Shown in pieces: positions 55,913-64,000 of a stretch of DNA of 64,000 nucleotides; position 1 is the first letter of the stretch, and each line of letters opens with the position of its first letter. The stretch spans positions 1-64,000 of the forward strand of contig JAIEOV010000018.1 in NCBI GenBank assembly GCA_019750135.1, written 5' to 3'. A program made the position numbers and the translations under genes. The notes beneath the pieces are model-generated. The model was not told the origin of the DNA, ran no database searches, and worked only from the letters and a program-made list of their open reading frames with translations. Source of the stretch: Reyranella sp. (GTDB lineage: Bacteria; Pseudomonadota; Alphaproteobacteria; Reyranellales; Reyranellaceae).

Positions 55913-57079
55913 ATGTCCGTCTCCCGCCGCGCCGATCTCGACTGGCTCCGCGTCCTGGCCTTCGGCCTGTTGATCGCCTACCACGCCGGCATGGCCTGGT
56001 CGGGCTGGAGCTGGCACGTCACCAGCAGCGACGACATCGACTGGCTGCGCGAGGGCATGCGGTTCGTGAACCGCTGGCGCATGCCGCTGATCTTCCTGGT
56101 GTCGGGCGCCGCCATCATGCTGGCGCTGGGATCGCGCACGCCGGGCGCCTTCGCCCGCGACCGGGTGAAGCGGCTGCTGCTGCCGCTGGCCTTCGGCATG
56201 GTCGTGATCGTGCCTCCGCAGATCTATCTCGAGCGCCTGTATCGCGGCCAGTTCACCGGCTCGTTCCTCGACTGGCTTCCCCAGGCCTTCACCGGCGGCC
56301 CGTACCCCAACGGCAACGTGAGCTGGCACCATCTCTGGTTCCTGGCCTACGTCCTGGTGCTGACCTTCGTGCTGCTGCCTTGCTTCCTGTGGGCGCGCAG
56401 CCCACAGGGACGCCGTGCGCTCGACATGGCCGGCCGCCTGGCGGCGCGCTTCGGACTGCAGTGGCTGATGGTGCTGCCGCTCGCGGCATCGATCCTGTGG
56501 CTGGCGCCGATCTCCTACAACACCAACGGCCTGATCGGCGACTGGCACGGTCTCGTCTACTACGGCGCGCTGCTGCTCTACGGCGCCTTCCTGTTCGGCT
56601 CGTCCGACATGCTGCTGGCGCTGAACCGCCAGCGCTGGCTGTCCTTCGCCGTTGGCGCCGCGGCCTACGGCGCGCTCTACGACTTGTTCTTCCACGGAAC
56701 CGTGCGTCCCACGATCGCCGATGCAGACCGCGCGGCCTTCGCCCTGCTGTCGGCGGTGAACACCATCGCCTGGCTGTTCGCCATCGTGGGCTTCGCCAAT
56801 CGCCATCTGATCCGGCGCCCGGCCTTCCTCGACGAGGCGACCGAAGCCGTCTATCCGTTCTACATCCTGCACCAGACCGTGACGGTGATCGCCGTCTACT
56901 GGCTGCTCCGGATCGGCGCGCCGCCGGTCGCCGGCTTCATCCTGGCCGTGCTGGCGACCTTCATCGCCACGTCGGCGATCTACTTCGGGCTGGTGCGTCC
57001 GATCTGGTTCCTGCGGCCGCTGTTCGGGCTGAAGCTGGCCGACCGTCGTCCGATCGTCATGAAGCGTCAGGCGGGGTGA
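55913..57079 (+). CDS. Acyltransferase 3 family membrane protein
   Basis: A 388-residue inner-membrane acyltransferase with about ten hydrophobic segments. The opening RRADLDWLRVLAFGLLIAYHAGMAW has the catalytic-type His of the family in YHAGM, and NRWRMPLIFLVSGAAIML follows. HHLWFLAYVLVLTF is typical. Such enzymes acylate surface glycans such as OPG or LPS. Its 3' end overlaps the convergent folate cyclo-ligase by 23 bp. Membrane LytTR regulators often adjoin these acyltransferases. Confidence 0.92.
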   Translation: MSVSRRADLDWLRVLAFGLLIAYHAGMAWSGWSWHVTSSDDIDWLREGMRFVNRWRMPLIFLVSGAAIMLALGSRTPGAFARDRVKRLLLPLAFGMVVIVPPQIYLERLYRGQFTGSFLDWLPQAFTGGPYPNGNVSWHHLWFLAYVLVLTFVLLPCFLWARSPQGRRALDMAGRLAARFGLQWLMVLPLAASILWLAPISYNTNGLIGDWHGLVYYGALLLYGAFLFGSSDMLLALNRQRWLSFAVGAAAYGALYDLFFHGTVRPTIADADRAAFALLSAVNTIAWLFAIVGFANRHLIRRPAFLDEATEAVYPFYILHQTVTVIAVYWLLRIGAPPVAGFILAVLATFIATSAIYFGLVRPIWFLRPLFGLKLADRRPIVMKRQAG

Positions 57080-57731
57080 CGATGGGAGTGACGATGCCGT
57101 TCTCGGTGACGATCATCCCCATCGCGACGTCGTGGTCCTGCGGATAGATCGTCCGGATCGCCTGCTGCTCGTAGCCCACCCCGACGATCCTGGTGCGTCG
57201 GGGCAGGGCAGCCAGCGTGCGATCGTAGAAGCCGCTGCCATAGCCCAGGCGGAAACAATGAGGGTCGAAGCCGACGACGGGCGCGATGACGATGTCGGGT
57301 GTCACGGCGATGCCGTGCGAGGGCACGGGGATCTTCCAGACGCCCGGCTCGAGCGGCTCGTCGCGGCGCCAGCTGCGGAAGACCAGCGGCGCGTGGCGGT
57401 GCACCACCACGGGCAGCGCGCCGACGGCGCCGCGTGCCTCCAGGCCCTTGATCCAGGACCGCAGATCCGGCTCGCCGCGGAAGGGCCAGTAGACGCTGAC
57501 GATCCGCCCCGAGACATCGCCCAGCGCCCGGTCGAGCCCTGTCACGATCCGCTGTGACAGGCGCCGCCGCTCGACGGCTGGAATCGCGAGCCGGACCGCG
57601 ATCAGCCGTTCCCGCTCCGCCTTGCGCCAGCGCACGACGTCGCCGTCGATGACGCGATCGCCGGTCAATGGATCGAACGTGTGCATGAGGCAAGGAGGAG
57701 AGGCGTATTCGTCGTCGTTCGCGGGCTTCAT
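57057..57731 (-). CDS. 5-formyltetrahydrofolate cyclo-ligase family protein
   Basis: A 224-residue member of the MTHFS family, making 5,10-methenyl-THF from 5-formyl-THF with ATP. Motifs seen: WRKAERERLIAVRLAIP near the N-terminus, SVYWPFRGEPDLRSW mid-protein, and the ATP-binding GFDPHCFRLGYGSGFYDRTLA. The first 35 residues are longer than usual. ATGA overlap with the DUF6306 stop indicates an operon. Confidence 0.92.
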   Translation of the reverse strand: MKPANDDEYASPPCLMHTFDPLTGDRVIDGDVVRWRKAERERLIAVRLAIPAVERRRLSQRIVTGLDRALGDVSGRIVSVYWPFRGEPDLRSWIKGLEARGAVGALPVVVHRHAPLVFRSWRRDEPLEPGVWKIPVPSHGIAVTPDIVIAPVVGFDPHCFRLGYGSGFYDRTLAALPRRTRIVGVGYEQQAIRTIYPQDHDVAMGMIVTENGIVTPIVTPPDAS

Positions 57732-58165
57732 GACGCGGTGCCGGACAGGGCACGCGCATCGCTGGAGTTGGCCAGGGTGATGTTGGCGACATGCGACGAC
57801 AGCATCTGGTGAAGTTCGGCGCTGAGCGAGGCGTCCTCGACCTTCGGGATCAGCTCGCGCAGCTTGCGCACGACCCAGCCCTGGCCGCGATTGAGGAAGG
57901 TGATGCGCTCGGCGATGTCGTCGATCGCCATCGCCTTTTCGTAGAAGGCGCCCATCCGCGGTGAGGCCGTGCCGCCGAGCTGCCTGATCCGGCGCAGCAG
58001 CATCGCGCACCAGCGCGCTTCGTCGTGCTGGATGTACTGCATCAATTCCACGATCGACGGATGCCGCGCCTGGCGCGCCGTCTCCAGCGTCACGCGGGCC
58101 CCGGCGCGCTCCGCTTCGAGGAGCTCGTTCAGGGTCGCGACGAGGTCATGCTTGGTGTCATTCAT
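57728..58165 (-). CDS. DUF6306-type ferritin-like helical protein
   Basis: A 145-residue, mostly helical protein, LLEAERAGARVTLETARQA and YIQHDEARWCAMLLRRIRQLGG being typical of ferritin-like DUF6306 proteins with Glu/His residues that might bind metal. Function unknown. It lies upstream of the folate cyclo-ligase (overlapping by 4 bp) and is divergent from a LysR gene with an 89-bp shared control region that includes a perfect dyad. Confidence 0.82.
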   Translation of the reverse strand: MNDTKHDLVATLNELLEAERAGARVTLETARQARHPSIVELMQYIQHDEARWCAMLLRRIRQLGGTASPRMGAFYEKAMAIDDIAERITFLNRGQGWVVRKLRELIPKVEDASLSAELHQMLSSHVANITLANSSDARALSGTAS

Positions 58166-58221
58166 GGTGAATCAGCGTACTCGTCGGCCAAAAACCTGAA
58201 AAACGAAGAAAATCGGCGGTT

Positions 58222-58242
58222 GATATCGACAGAATCGATATC
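58222..58242. promoter_or_regulatory. Perfect dyad in divergent LysR/DUF6306 control region
   Basis: GATATCGA-cagaa-TCGATATC: 8-bp arms with a 5-base centre, 12 bp before the LysR start codon and 56 bp before the divergent DUF6306 start. It contains a T-N11-A pattern and is AT-rich for this genome. Best read as the LysR operator controlling itself and the folate cyclo-ligase operon. Confidence 0.65.
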
Positions 58243-58254
58243 ATTTACAGGGCC

Positions 58255-59136
58255 ATGGATACCGAACTGGCGCGGACCTTTCTCACCGTCGTGATGGCCG
58301 GCAACTTCGTCAGCGCCGCCGAGCGCCTGCACGTCACCCAGTCGACGATCAGCGCCCGCATCCACGCGCTGGAGGGCGCGCTGGGCTGCCGCCTGTTCGT
58401 GCGCAACAAGGGCGGCACGACCCTCACCGCCGAAGGCCGCCAGTTCCAGAAGTACGCCTCCATGCTGGTGCGCACCGTCGAGCAGGCGCGCCAGGAGGTC
58501 GGCATCGCCAAGGGCTTTCGCGGCGCGCTGACGATCGGCGGGCGGTTCGGCTTCTGGGAGCAGTTCCTGAACCGGTGGCTCGCCGTGCTGTTGCAGAGGG
58601 CGCCCGACATCTCCGTGCGCGCGGAAATCGGCCTCGAAGCCGAGCTGATGCAGGGGCTGGTCGAGGGCCGCCTCGACATCGGTGTGATGTACACGCCCGA
58701 AAGCCGTCCCGGCCTGAAGGTCGAGCTGTTGTTCGACGAGCGTCTCGTCCTCGCCTCGACCGATCCGCACGGCAAGCCGGAGCCGGGGGCGGGCTACGTC
58801 TATGTCGATTGGGGCCCGGAGTTCTTCGCCAAGCACAGCGCCAGCTTTCCCAACTTCTTCGGCTCGGCGCTCACGACCAACACCGGCTGGCTGGGGCTGC
58901 AGCACGTGCTCGAAAACGGCGGCTCGGGCTATTTCCCGATCCGCCTCCTGCGGCCGCATCTGCAAAGCGGCAAGCTGGCGCTGATTGCCGGCGGGCCGGA
59001 GTTCGTGCTGTCCGCCTACGTCGTCTATCCCGTCGACGCCGCGCCCGACGTGATCGTGCCCGCGCTCGAGGTGATCCGCGAGGCCGCCGCGGTCGAAGGC
59101 CTGGTCAGCGGGGCACGCCTGTCACCCCGAGCGTAG
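58255..59136 (+). CDS. LysR family transcriptional regulator
   Basis: A 293-residue LysR-type regulator. The N-terminal winged helix-turn-helix spans residues about 2-60 (TFLTVVMAGNFVSAAERLHVTQSTISARIHALEGALGCRLF) and the effector-binding domain starts near residue 90 (GALTIGGRFGFWEQFL). The last residues (LSPRA) and the stop codon lie inside a family D repeat that begins at 59121, so the original C-terminus was probably altered by the insertion. Likely regulates the divergent operon. Confidence 0.93.
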   Translation: MDTELARTFLTVVMAGNFVSAAERLHVTQSTISARIHALEGALGCRLFVRNKGGTTLTAEGRQFQKYASMLVRTVEQARQEVGIAKGFRGALTIGGRFGFWEQFLNRWLAVLLQRAPDISVRAEIGLEAELMQGLVEGRLDIGVMYTPESRPGLKVELLFDERLVLASTDPHGKPEPGAGYVYVDWGPEFFAKHSASFPNFFGSALTTNTGWLGLQHVLENGGSGYFPIRLLRPHLQSGKLALIAGGPEFVLSAYVVYPVDAAPDVIVPALEVIREAAAVEGLVSGARLSPRA

Positions 59137-59187
59137 CGAGGGGCCTTTAAGGCAACAGGAAAGGTCCCTCGCTGCGCTCGGGATGAC
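59121..59187. repeat. Dispersed repeat family D, compact copy 5
   Basis: 67 bp with GTCACCCCGAGCGTAGCGAG and CTCGCTGCGCTCGGGATGAC ends and inner GGGGCCTTTAAGG/CAGGAAAGGTCCC. Same compact form as 52404-52470. The first 16 bases are coding for the end of the LysR gene. Confidence 0.9.
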
Positions 59188-59249
59188 AGTATGCGCGATC
59201 TGAATCTTTTCAACCTCCCCGATCGTCTTGGATCGAGAGGTGCACCGGA

Positions 59250-59687
59250 ATGGATAGAGTCGCGACGTGTCGATGCGAAAAAGTAAGGCTGGAGGCGGTC
59301 GGCCGGCCGATCCTGACCGCCTCCTGCTACTGCGCGAGTTGCCAGGACGCCGGACATCGGCTCGGGCGGCTGCTCGAGCCCGACGGCGGAACGAGCGTGG
59401 TCCTTTACCGCAAGGATCGGGTGCAGTGCGTGAGCGGGCGCCGGCATCTCGAGGAGCATCGGCTGAAGCCCAATTCGCCCACCCGACGGGTCGTTGCGAC
59501 GTGCTGCAACTCGGCAATGTTTCTCGACTTCACCAAGGGATACTGGGTGTCGATCTATCGTAATCGCCTTCCGACCGGAGCGCCCGAGGACGCGCCGAAC
59601 CATCGCGGTCACTCCGCCAGGTTCATGCTGAAGCTGGTCGCGACCTGGATGGCGATGGGCTTCCGCCGGCCCCAACTGCCGATCTAG
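59250..59687 (+). CDS. DUF6151/GFA-like cysteine-rich protein
   Basis: A 145-residue protein with GFA-type (Mss4-like) cysteine pairs: CRCEKVRLEA near residue 7, SCYCASCQDAG near 25, and a final ATCCNS near 84. These would bind zinc, as in the glutathione-dependent formaldehyde-activating fold, but the CxxC spacing fits the DUF6151 branch rather than Gfa itself. Function unknown. Its TAG stop shares a CTAG with the convergent GNAT gene stop. Confidence 0.82.
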   Translation: MDRVATCRCEKVRLEAVGRPILTASCYCASCQDAGHRLGRLLEPDGGTSVVLYRKDRVQCVSGRRHLEEHRLKPNSPTRRVVATCCNSAMFLDFTKGYWVSIYRNRLPTGAPEDAPNHRGHSARFMLKLVATWMAMGFRRPQLPI

Positions 59688-60196
59688 TTCGGCTTGGCGG
59701 CGGCATACAGCAAGATCACGCGGCCGCTCGCCATCCTGATCTCGCGTTCGCGCACCATGCCGGCCTTCTCCAGCGAGCGCTGGCTGGGGCCGTTGTCCGA
59801 CCGGGTGAGGGCGACGACTCGATTGAGCTTCGCGACCTCGAAGGCAAAGGCCAGCGAGGCACGGGCGAGCTCGGGCCCATAGCCCTTGCCCTGCGCCTCG
59901 GGTGTGAAGGCGAGTCGGATCGCCACGCCGTAGTCGCCGGTATGCACGCGCAGCCCGCCCAGCCCGACGAGCTGCCCGGTCGCGCGCTCGGTTGCCGTCC
60001 AGTTGCCGAAGCCGAAGGCCGGCCATTCGGCCTCGTAATTGGCGACCATGGCGTCGCTTTCGGCGCGGTTCAGCACGCCGTGCTGCAGAAGATTCATCAC
60101 GCGCGCATCGGCGTGCAATACCGCCAGTCGATCGGCATCGGCCAGGGTGATCGGCCTGAGATCGAGACGGTCGGTAATGCGGTGGTAACGGTCCAA
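59684..60196 (-). CDS. GNAT family N-acetyltransferase
   Basis: A 170-residue GNAT acetyltransferase of the RimJ/RimL-like type. It opens [27 protein letters not shown] and has the acetyl-CoA-binding stretch [23 protein letters not shown], then [23 protein letters not shown]. Substrate (ribosomal protein N-terminus, amino acid or drug) cannot be assigned. Divergent from the thiolase gene. Confidence 0.92.
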   Translation of the reverse strand: MDRYHRITDRLDLRPITLADADRLAVLHADARVMNLLQHGVLNRAESDAMVANYEAEWPAFGFGNWTATERATGQLVGLGGLRVHTGDYGVAIRLAFTPEAQGKGYGPELARASLAFAFEVAKLNRVVALTRSDNGPSQRSLEKAGMVREREIRMASGRVILLYAAAKPN

Positions 60197-60266
60197 GAGG
60201 GGTCCTTGCGGGTGCCGGTCGCCGGCCTATAAAGTCCGGAACAGGGCGGCAGCCAAGGAGGATTAC

Positions 60267-61448
<1,182 letters not shown>

Positions 61449-61491
61449 TGGGCTGCTGCGCGAACAGTGGCAGTCCGGGGTGATCTCCGAG

Positions 61492-61521
61492 CCGAACGAC
61501 TACCGGTTCATTGTCGTTCGG
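61492..61521. terminator. 9-bp inverted repeat between thiolase and hicB
   Basis: CCGAACGAC (61492-61500) and GTCGTTCGG (61513-61521) around a 12-base loop, 44 bp after the thiolase stop and 83 bp before hicB. No T-run follows, so it may be a Rho-dependent 3' end or an operator for the toxin-antitoxin operon. Confidence 0.45.
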
Positions 61522-61603
61522 CGGGAGAGGACAACCTCAAACCACGTCTAGATCTGACCGGCGGCGGCTGGCAGGCGGGCTTTCAGGAGCCTATATTCGC
61601 GAC

Positions 61604-61834
61604 ATGGCCGACGATCCAAAGACCACCCGCGAGTTCAACGTCGTGGTGGAGCGCGATGAAGCCGGCTGGTACGTGGCGAGCGTACCGGCGCTGCCCGGAT
61701 GCCATACGCAGGCGCAGTCCCTCGACGAACTGATGTCGCGGATTCGCGAGGCCATAGAGGCGTACCTCGACGTCGGCGAAGTGCCGTCACCCTTGGAATT
61801 CGTCGGTGTGCAGCGCGTGTCAGTCGCTGCATGA
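61604..61834 (+). CDS. hicB: HicB-type antitoxin
   Basis: A 76-residue HicB antitoxin with the partial RNase-H-like fold: EFNVVVERDEAGWYVASVPALPGCHTQAQSLDELMSRIREAIEAYLD. There is no C-terminal DNA-binding (RHH or HTH) extension, so autorepression may need HicA or be absent. Start at MADDPKTTREF was chosen over longer frames; a TATATT -10-like sequence lies 10 bp upstream, hinting at a very short or leaderless message. The gene order antitoxin then toxin and the ATGA overlap with hicA are common in this subgroup. Confidence 0.9.
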   Translation: MADDPKTTREFNVVVERDEAGWYVASVPALPGCHTQAQSLDELMSRIREAIEAYLDVGEVPSPLEFVGVQRVSVAA

Positions 61835-62055
61835 CGCGCCTCCCGCCGGTGACAGGGCGGGAGTTGGTGGCGGCTCTCGGTCGCAAGGGATTTCAAGTCA
61901 TCCGGGTAAGGGGCAGCCACCACGTCCTGCGACACGCCGATGGACGAATGACCGTCGTGCCGGTGCATGGCCGCGAGGAAATCGGCCCAGGGTTGCTGGC
62001 CAAGATACTGCGTGATTGCGACATGAGCCGCGACGAGTTGCGCGGCCTGCTTTGA
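61831..62055 (+). CDS. hicA: HicA-type toxin (mRNA interferase)
   Basis: A 74-residue HicA toxin with a double-stranded-RNA-binding-like fold. The catalytic His30 is in the signature RGSHHVLRH, preceded by TGRELVAALGRKGFQVIR. HicA cleaves mRNA and tmRNA when free of HicB. The active-site residues and length are intact, so the pair looks functional. It starts inside the hicB stop (ATGA) and ends 3 bp before a convergent lipoprotein gene. Confidence 0.92.
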   Translation: MTRLPPVTGRELVAALGRKGFQVIRVRGSHHVLRHADGRMTVVPVHGREEIGPGLLAKILRDCDMSRDELRGLL

Positions 62056-62058
62056 GCG

Positions 62059-62508
62059 TCAGTAGTCGCCGTCGATCTCGGGCGTATACAGCCGCTCGCC
62101 CTTGCGCGCGAGCTTGCGGCCCTGTTCCTGGGAGAGCTCGAGAAGCTGGGCGCCGCCGTTGGGCGTGAGCTGGGCCAGGAAGAAACGCGTCTGGCCGGGC
62201 GCTACTGTGATGATCAGCTCGCTGTTGGCCTGCGGCCCATAGGCGCGCAGGTCGTAGAGCTTGGGCGCCAGGTCGAGCCGCATGTAGTTCGGCGGGACGA
62301 GGCTGCCGACCGGCTGGCGGCCCATGGTGATGCTGATCGGCGGCGTGTCGGGCTGAGCGGGCTCGCGCACGATGTAGAGGGCCGCTTGGCCGGGGTTCGA
62401 GACAGGGAAGGTCCCGGTGCCCCAGGCATCGTTGGCCCTCCACCAGACCGAATTTTCGCTGCAGCCGGCCAGCATCAGCAGGGCAACGGCGACCAGTAGC
62501 TTCCTCAT
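62059..62508 (-). CDS. Lipoprotein, DUF2846-like
   Basis: A 149-residue predicted lipoprotein. The signal peptide ends in the lipobox LAGC with Cys16 as the lipidated residue. The body contains GQAALYIVREPAQPDTPPISITMGRQPVGSLVP and APGQTRFFLAQL, as in DUF2846 proteins, which are predicted to adopt a beta fold. Residue +2 is Ser, compatible with outer-membrane sorting. Function unknown. Confidence 0.8.
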   Translation of the reverse strand: MRKLLVAVALLMLAGCSENSVWWRANDAWGTGTFPVSNPGQAALYIVREPAQPDTPPISITMGRQPVGSLVPPNYMRLDLAPKLYDLRAYGPQANSELIITVAPGQTRFFLAQLTPNGGAQLLELSQEQGRKLARKGERLYTPEIDGDY

Positions 62509-62717
62509 TCATCGACCTCCGCCGCTAAAGTCGACTGGCGGAGGTCGGGGGTCAAGCGGCCTGTGCAGCTACGGGTTGGCATATGACCCTGAGCATAATG
62601 GGGCGGCGCCGAACCCAAGGGGCAGCTGATGCCCGCCGCCGCTGGCCGGTAGCGCGTGCCTAGCTCCTGTCACCGACTGGGGATGGCCTTCTCCAAACTG
62701 GCCCGAAAGGTGTGGTT

Positions 62718-63131
62718 TCAGCCAAGCGTGATCTTCTCGCAGAGAATCCCGATCTCAGCGCCCCAGGACGGATCCGCATGGAACAAGATGAGTTTGTTAT
62801 CCGAAATCCGTCTGATGAACTCGTTCAGCTTGGCGGGCTCAATCAGAAGCTTGCCATCGTCAACGCTACATACCCACCGGGCAATGCGGTCGATGTTGCT
62901 ATCTCCGATCCTGACAATCGACGACAACACAACCCCGTGCACGACGTTTTGGAACCGAAAGCCGGATGTCCTCAGCGTCAGAACACCTTCAAACTTCAAG
63001 CGGACTGTGGATCCATCGACCTTGGTGTAGACGATTTCTACTCTTGCATTGCTTCTATCGATGACCAGCGATTCGAGTTCGGCATCGTGAAGCGAACTCA
63101 GATCAAGGGGAGTCACGTCGTGCTGATTCAT
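62718..63131 (-). CDS. Hypothetical protein, immunity-protein-like
   Basis: A 137-residue protein I cannot place. LDLSSLHDAELESLVIDRSNARVEIVY recalls small bacterial proteins that begin with a HDA motif and alternate beta strands, some classed as polymorphic-toxin immunity proteins, but this is only a resemblance. There is no signal or membrane segment. Base composition is visibly less GC-rich than the neighbours and codon use is mixed, suggesting acquisition. No toxin gene is seen within the window. Confidence 0.6.
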   Translation of the reverse strand: MNQHDVTPLDLSSLHDAELESLVIDRSNARVEIVYTKVDGSTVRLKFEGVLTLRTSGFRFQNVVHGVVLSSIVRIGDSNIDRIARWVCSVDDGKLLIEPAKLNEFIRRISDNKLILFHADPSWGAEIGILCEKITLG

Positions 63132-63268
63132 CGCGCACCTCTCATGTCGCGAGGTTCGGCTTCACCAGGCCGTGCAAGCTAACTTGATCCTGCGGGTAGC
63201 CCGATCACGATTGTTTTGATCAGAAGTATCGGTCACGTGGTTTGCCTATCCCGCTGCGGCGATTGAAA

Positions 63269-63619
63269 TCAAAAGATGGTTCCAACTTGGCCACGCGACG
63301 CAACGAAAAAAAATGCGAACAAAGCAAAGTTGACGACCGTGCAGAAAAACATGGCATCTCCGAGCGCCGAAAGGCGCTTGTTGTTGAGGTGGCGATACTT
63401 GCGAGACAATAGAAACACGGCCCATTGGAGCTCGCGGCGTATCGAGCCCTGCGTCAACGATACGGGTTCACCTAAGTCGTGCCACTGAACTGGATGGGAT
63501 CTCTTCAGCTCAGCATTGAACCTGGCAGCAGCCCACGTCCACGCCAGGCCGACGACCATCATTGCCAAGAGCACTGATGACCAAACTGTCACTGTGAGCG
63601 CCTCCAAATCAACGCCCAT
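63269..63619 (-). CDS. Small membrane protein, UspB-like layout
   Basis: A 116-residue protein with one hydrophobic segment near each end (residues about 10-32 and 90-108) and a polar middle (RREL...FLLSRKYRHLNNKRLSALGDAM). This arrangement resembles universal stress protein B, with a Y-R-H-L-x-D/N-K-like motif before the second segment, but similarity is too weak for a firm name. Less GC-rich than the average of the window. Nothing is recognised in the 161 bp between it and the MFS gene. Confidence 0.6.
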   Translation of the reverse strand: MGVDLEALTVTVWSSVLLAMMVVGLAWTWAAARFNAELKRSHPVQWHDLGEPVSLTQGSIRRELQWAVFLLSRKYRHLNNKRLSALGDAMFFCTVVNFALFAFFFVASRGQVGTIF

Positions 63620-63780
63620 AGCTGTACGGCCTGAGGCATGAAATGCTCAGTCAACAGGCTCCAATCGGCTTGCTCGATCATCGCGGTATCTGGGTGCTCT
63701 TGTGACCGTGACCAGCAAGACAGCACAACCTTGCTCATTGACGACCACACTTGTCGTGTTGGAGGCGGTCGTCCGTTTGA

Positions 63781-64000
63781 CTACGCCGTCACCGGCTGCG
63801 GCAGCGTGCGCAGCCGAGCCAGGGGCGACAGCACGATTACCACCGTCGACAGCACGAACGAGGCGGCGATCAGCAACAACGCCGCCTGCAGCCCGGCATG
63901 GGCGGCGACGATGCCGCCAGCCAGCGCGCCCAGCGGCCGCACGCCGTAGATCGCGGTCTGCACCGTGGCGTTGACCCGGCCCAGCATCGGCGCCGGCGTC
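63781..64000 (-). CDS. MFS transporter, C-terminal end (5' part beyond window)
   Basis: The last about 72 residues of a major facilitator superfamily transporter. MLGRVNATVQTAIYGVRPLGALAGG is the typical cytoplasmic-loop/TM10-11 motif of drug-efflux-like MFS proteins, followed by a final hydrophobic segment and LARLRTLP. The reading frame is open to the right edge, so the start lies outside. Substrate cannot be inferred. Confidence 0.85.
   Translation of the reverse strand, partial: TPAPMLGRVNATVQTAIYGVRPLGALAGGIVAAHAGLQAALLLIAASFVLSTVVIVLSPLARLRTLPQPVTA

Overview
This 64 kb window reads as one contiguous piece of a GC-rich alphaproteobacterial chromosome. The evidence is the sdhCDAB order, PhaR-type polyhydroxyalkanoate (PHA) control, the Hsp20/DUF1150 pair, a short RNase D, an AapJ-type amino-acid binding protein, and many Tat-exported and Bug-type solute binding proteins. 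The style recalls Reyranella-like soil or freshwater Rhodospirillales, but that placement is from memory and was not tested. Genes are dense, often overlap by 4 bases (ATGA/GTGA), and are mostly housekeeping or catabolic. I see no prophage, insertion-sequence transposase, CRISPR array or rRNA.

Layout. 1-6.9 kb: minus-strand glutamate synthase locus, gltD - GST - tautomerase - gltB, with gltB running off the left edge. 7-11 kb: NDUFA9-like protein, tRNA-Leu(CAG), rnd, rpoN (sigma-54) and ptsN. 11-14.9 kb: DUF1150/Hsp20 heat-shock pair, heparinase II/III-like protein, trpS. 15-20.6 kb: three tandem paralogous peptide-type ABC substrate binding proteins without permeases. 20.6-25.7 kb: repeats, a HAD phosphatase relic, an M14-like deacylase, murJ, a candidate small RNA, a flavin monooxygenase, DUF971 and Trm112-like proteins. 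25.7-30.6 kb: Lon-substrate-domain protein, CnoX-like thioredoxin, DUF255 protein, Mpo1-like protein and a VOC protein. 30.6-35.5 kb: two CaiB CoA-transferases, a sulfatase and a Bug binding protein. 35.7-44.8 kb: asd, a TPR protein, a six-gene minus-strand cassette (pdxY, LysE exporter, radical SAM, two TIGR0428x-type transferases, nitroreductase), then a CoA lyase/MaoC pair. 44.9-49.7 kb: sdhCDAB, an antitoxin relic and an AapJ-like protein. 49.8-64 kb: serine hydrolase, enoyl-CoA hydratase, PHA genes (phaR, a PhaE-like helix protein, a PhaC-like hydrolase), a membrane LytTR regulator with an acyltransferase, folate cyclo-ligase, a LysR regulator, thiolase, hicBA, and a less GC-rich end with two orphan proteins and the 3' end of an MFS transporter.

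Themes. (i) Nitrogen control: rpoN and ptsN are here, and sigma-54-like -24/-12 boxes with correct GG-to-GC spacing precede rpoN, two of the three tandem binding protein genes and the AapJ-like gene. (ii) Carbon/acyl-CoA storage: thiolase, PhaR, PhaC-like, enoyl-CoA hydratase, beta-methylmalyl-CoA-type lyase/hydratase and succinate dehydrogenase. (iii) At least four families of dispersed palindromic repeats sit at gene ends and mark two gene relics; one supplies a stop codon to a LysR gene. The best candidates for something undescribed are the pdxY-to-nitroreductase cassette, the structured RNA at about 23.72-23.82 kb, the heat-shock leader hairpin, and the apparent in-frame read-through of gltB into a transporter-like sequence at the left edge.
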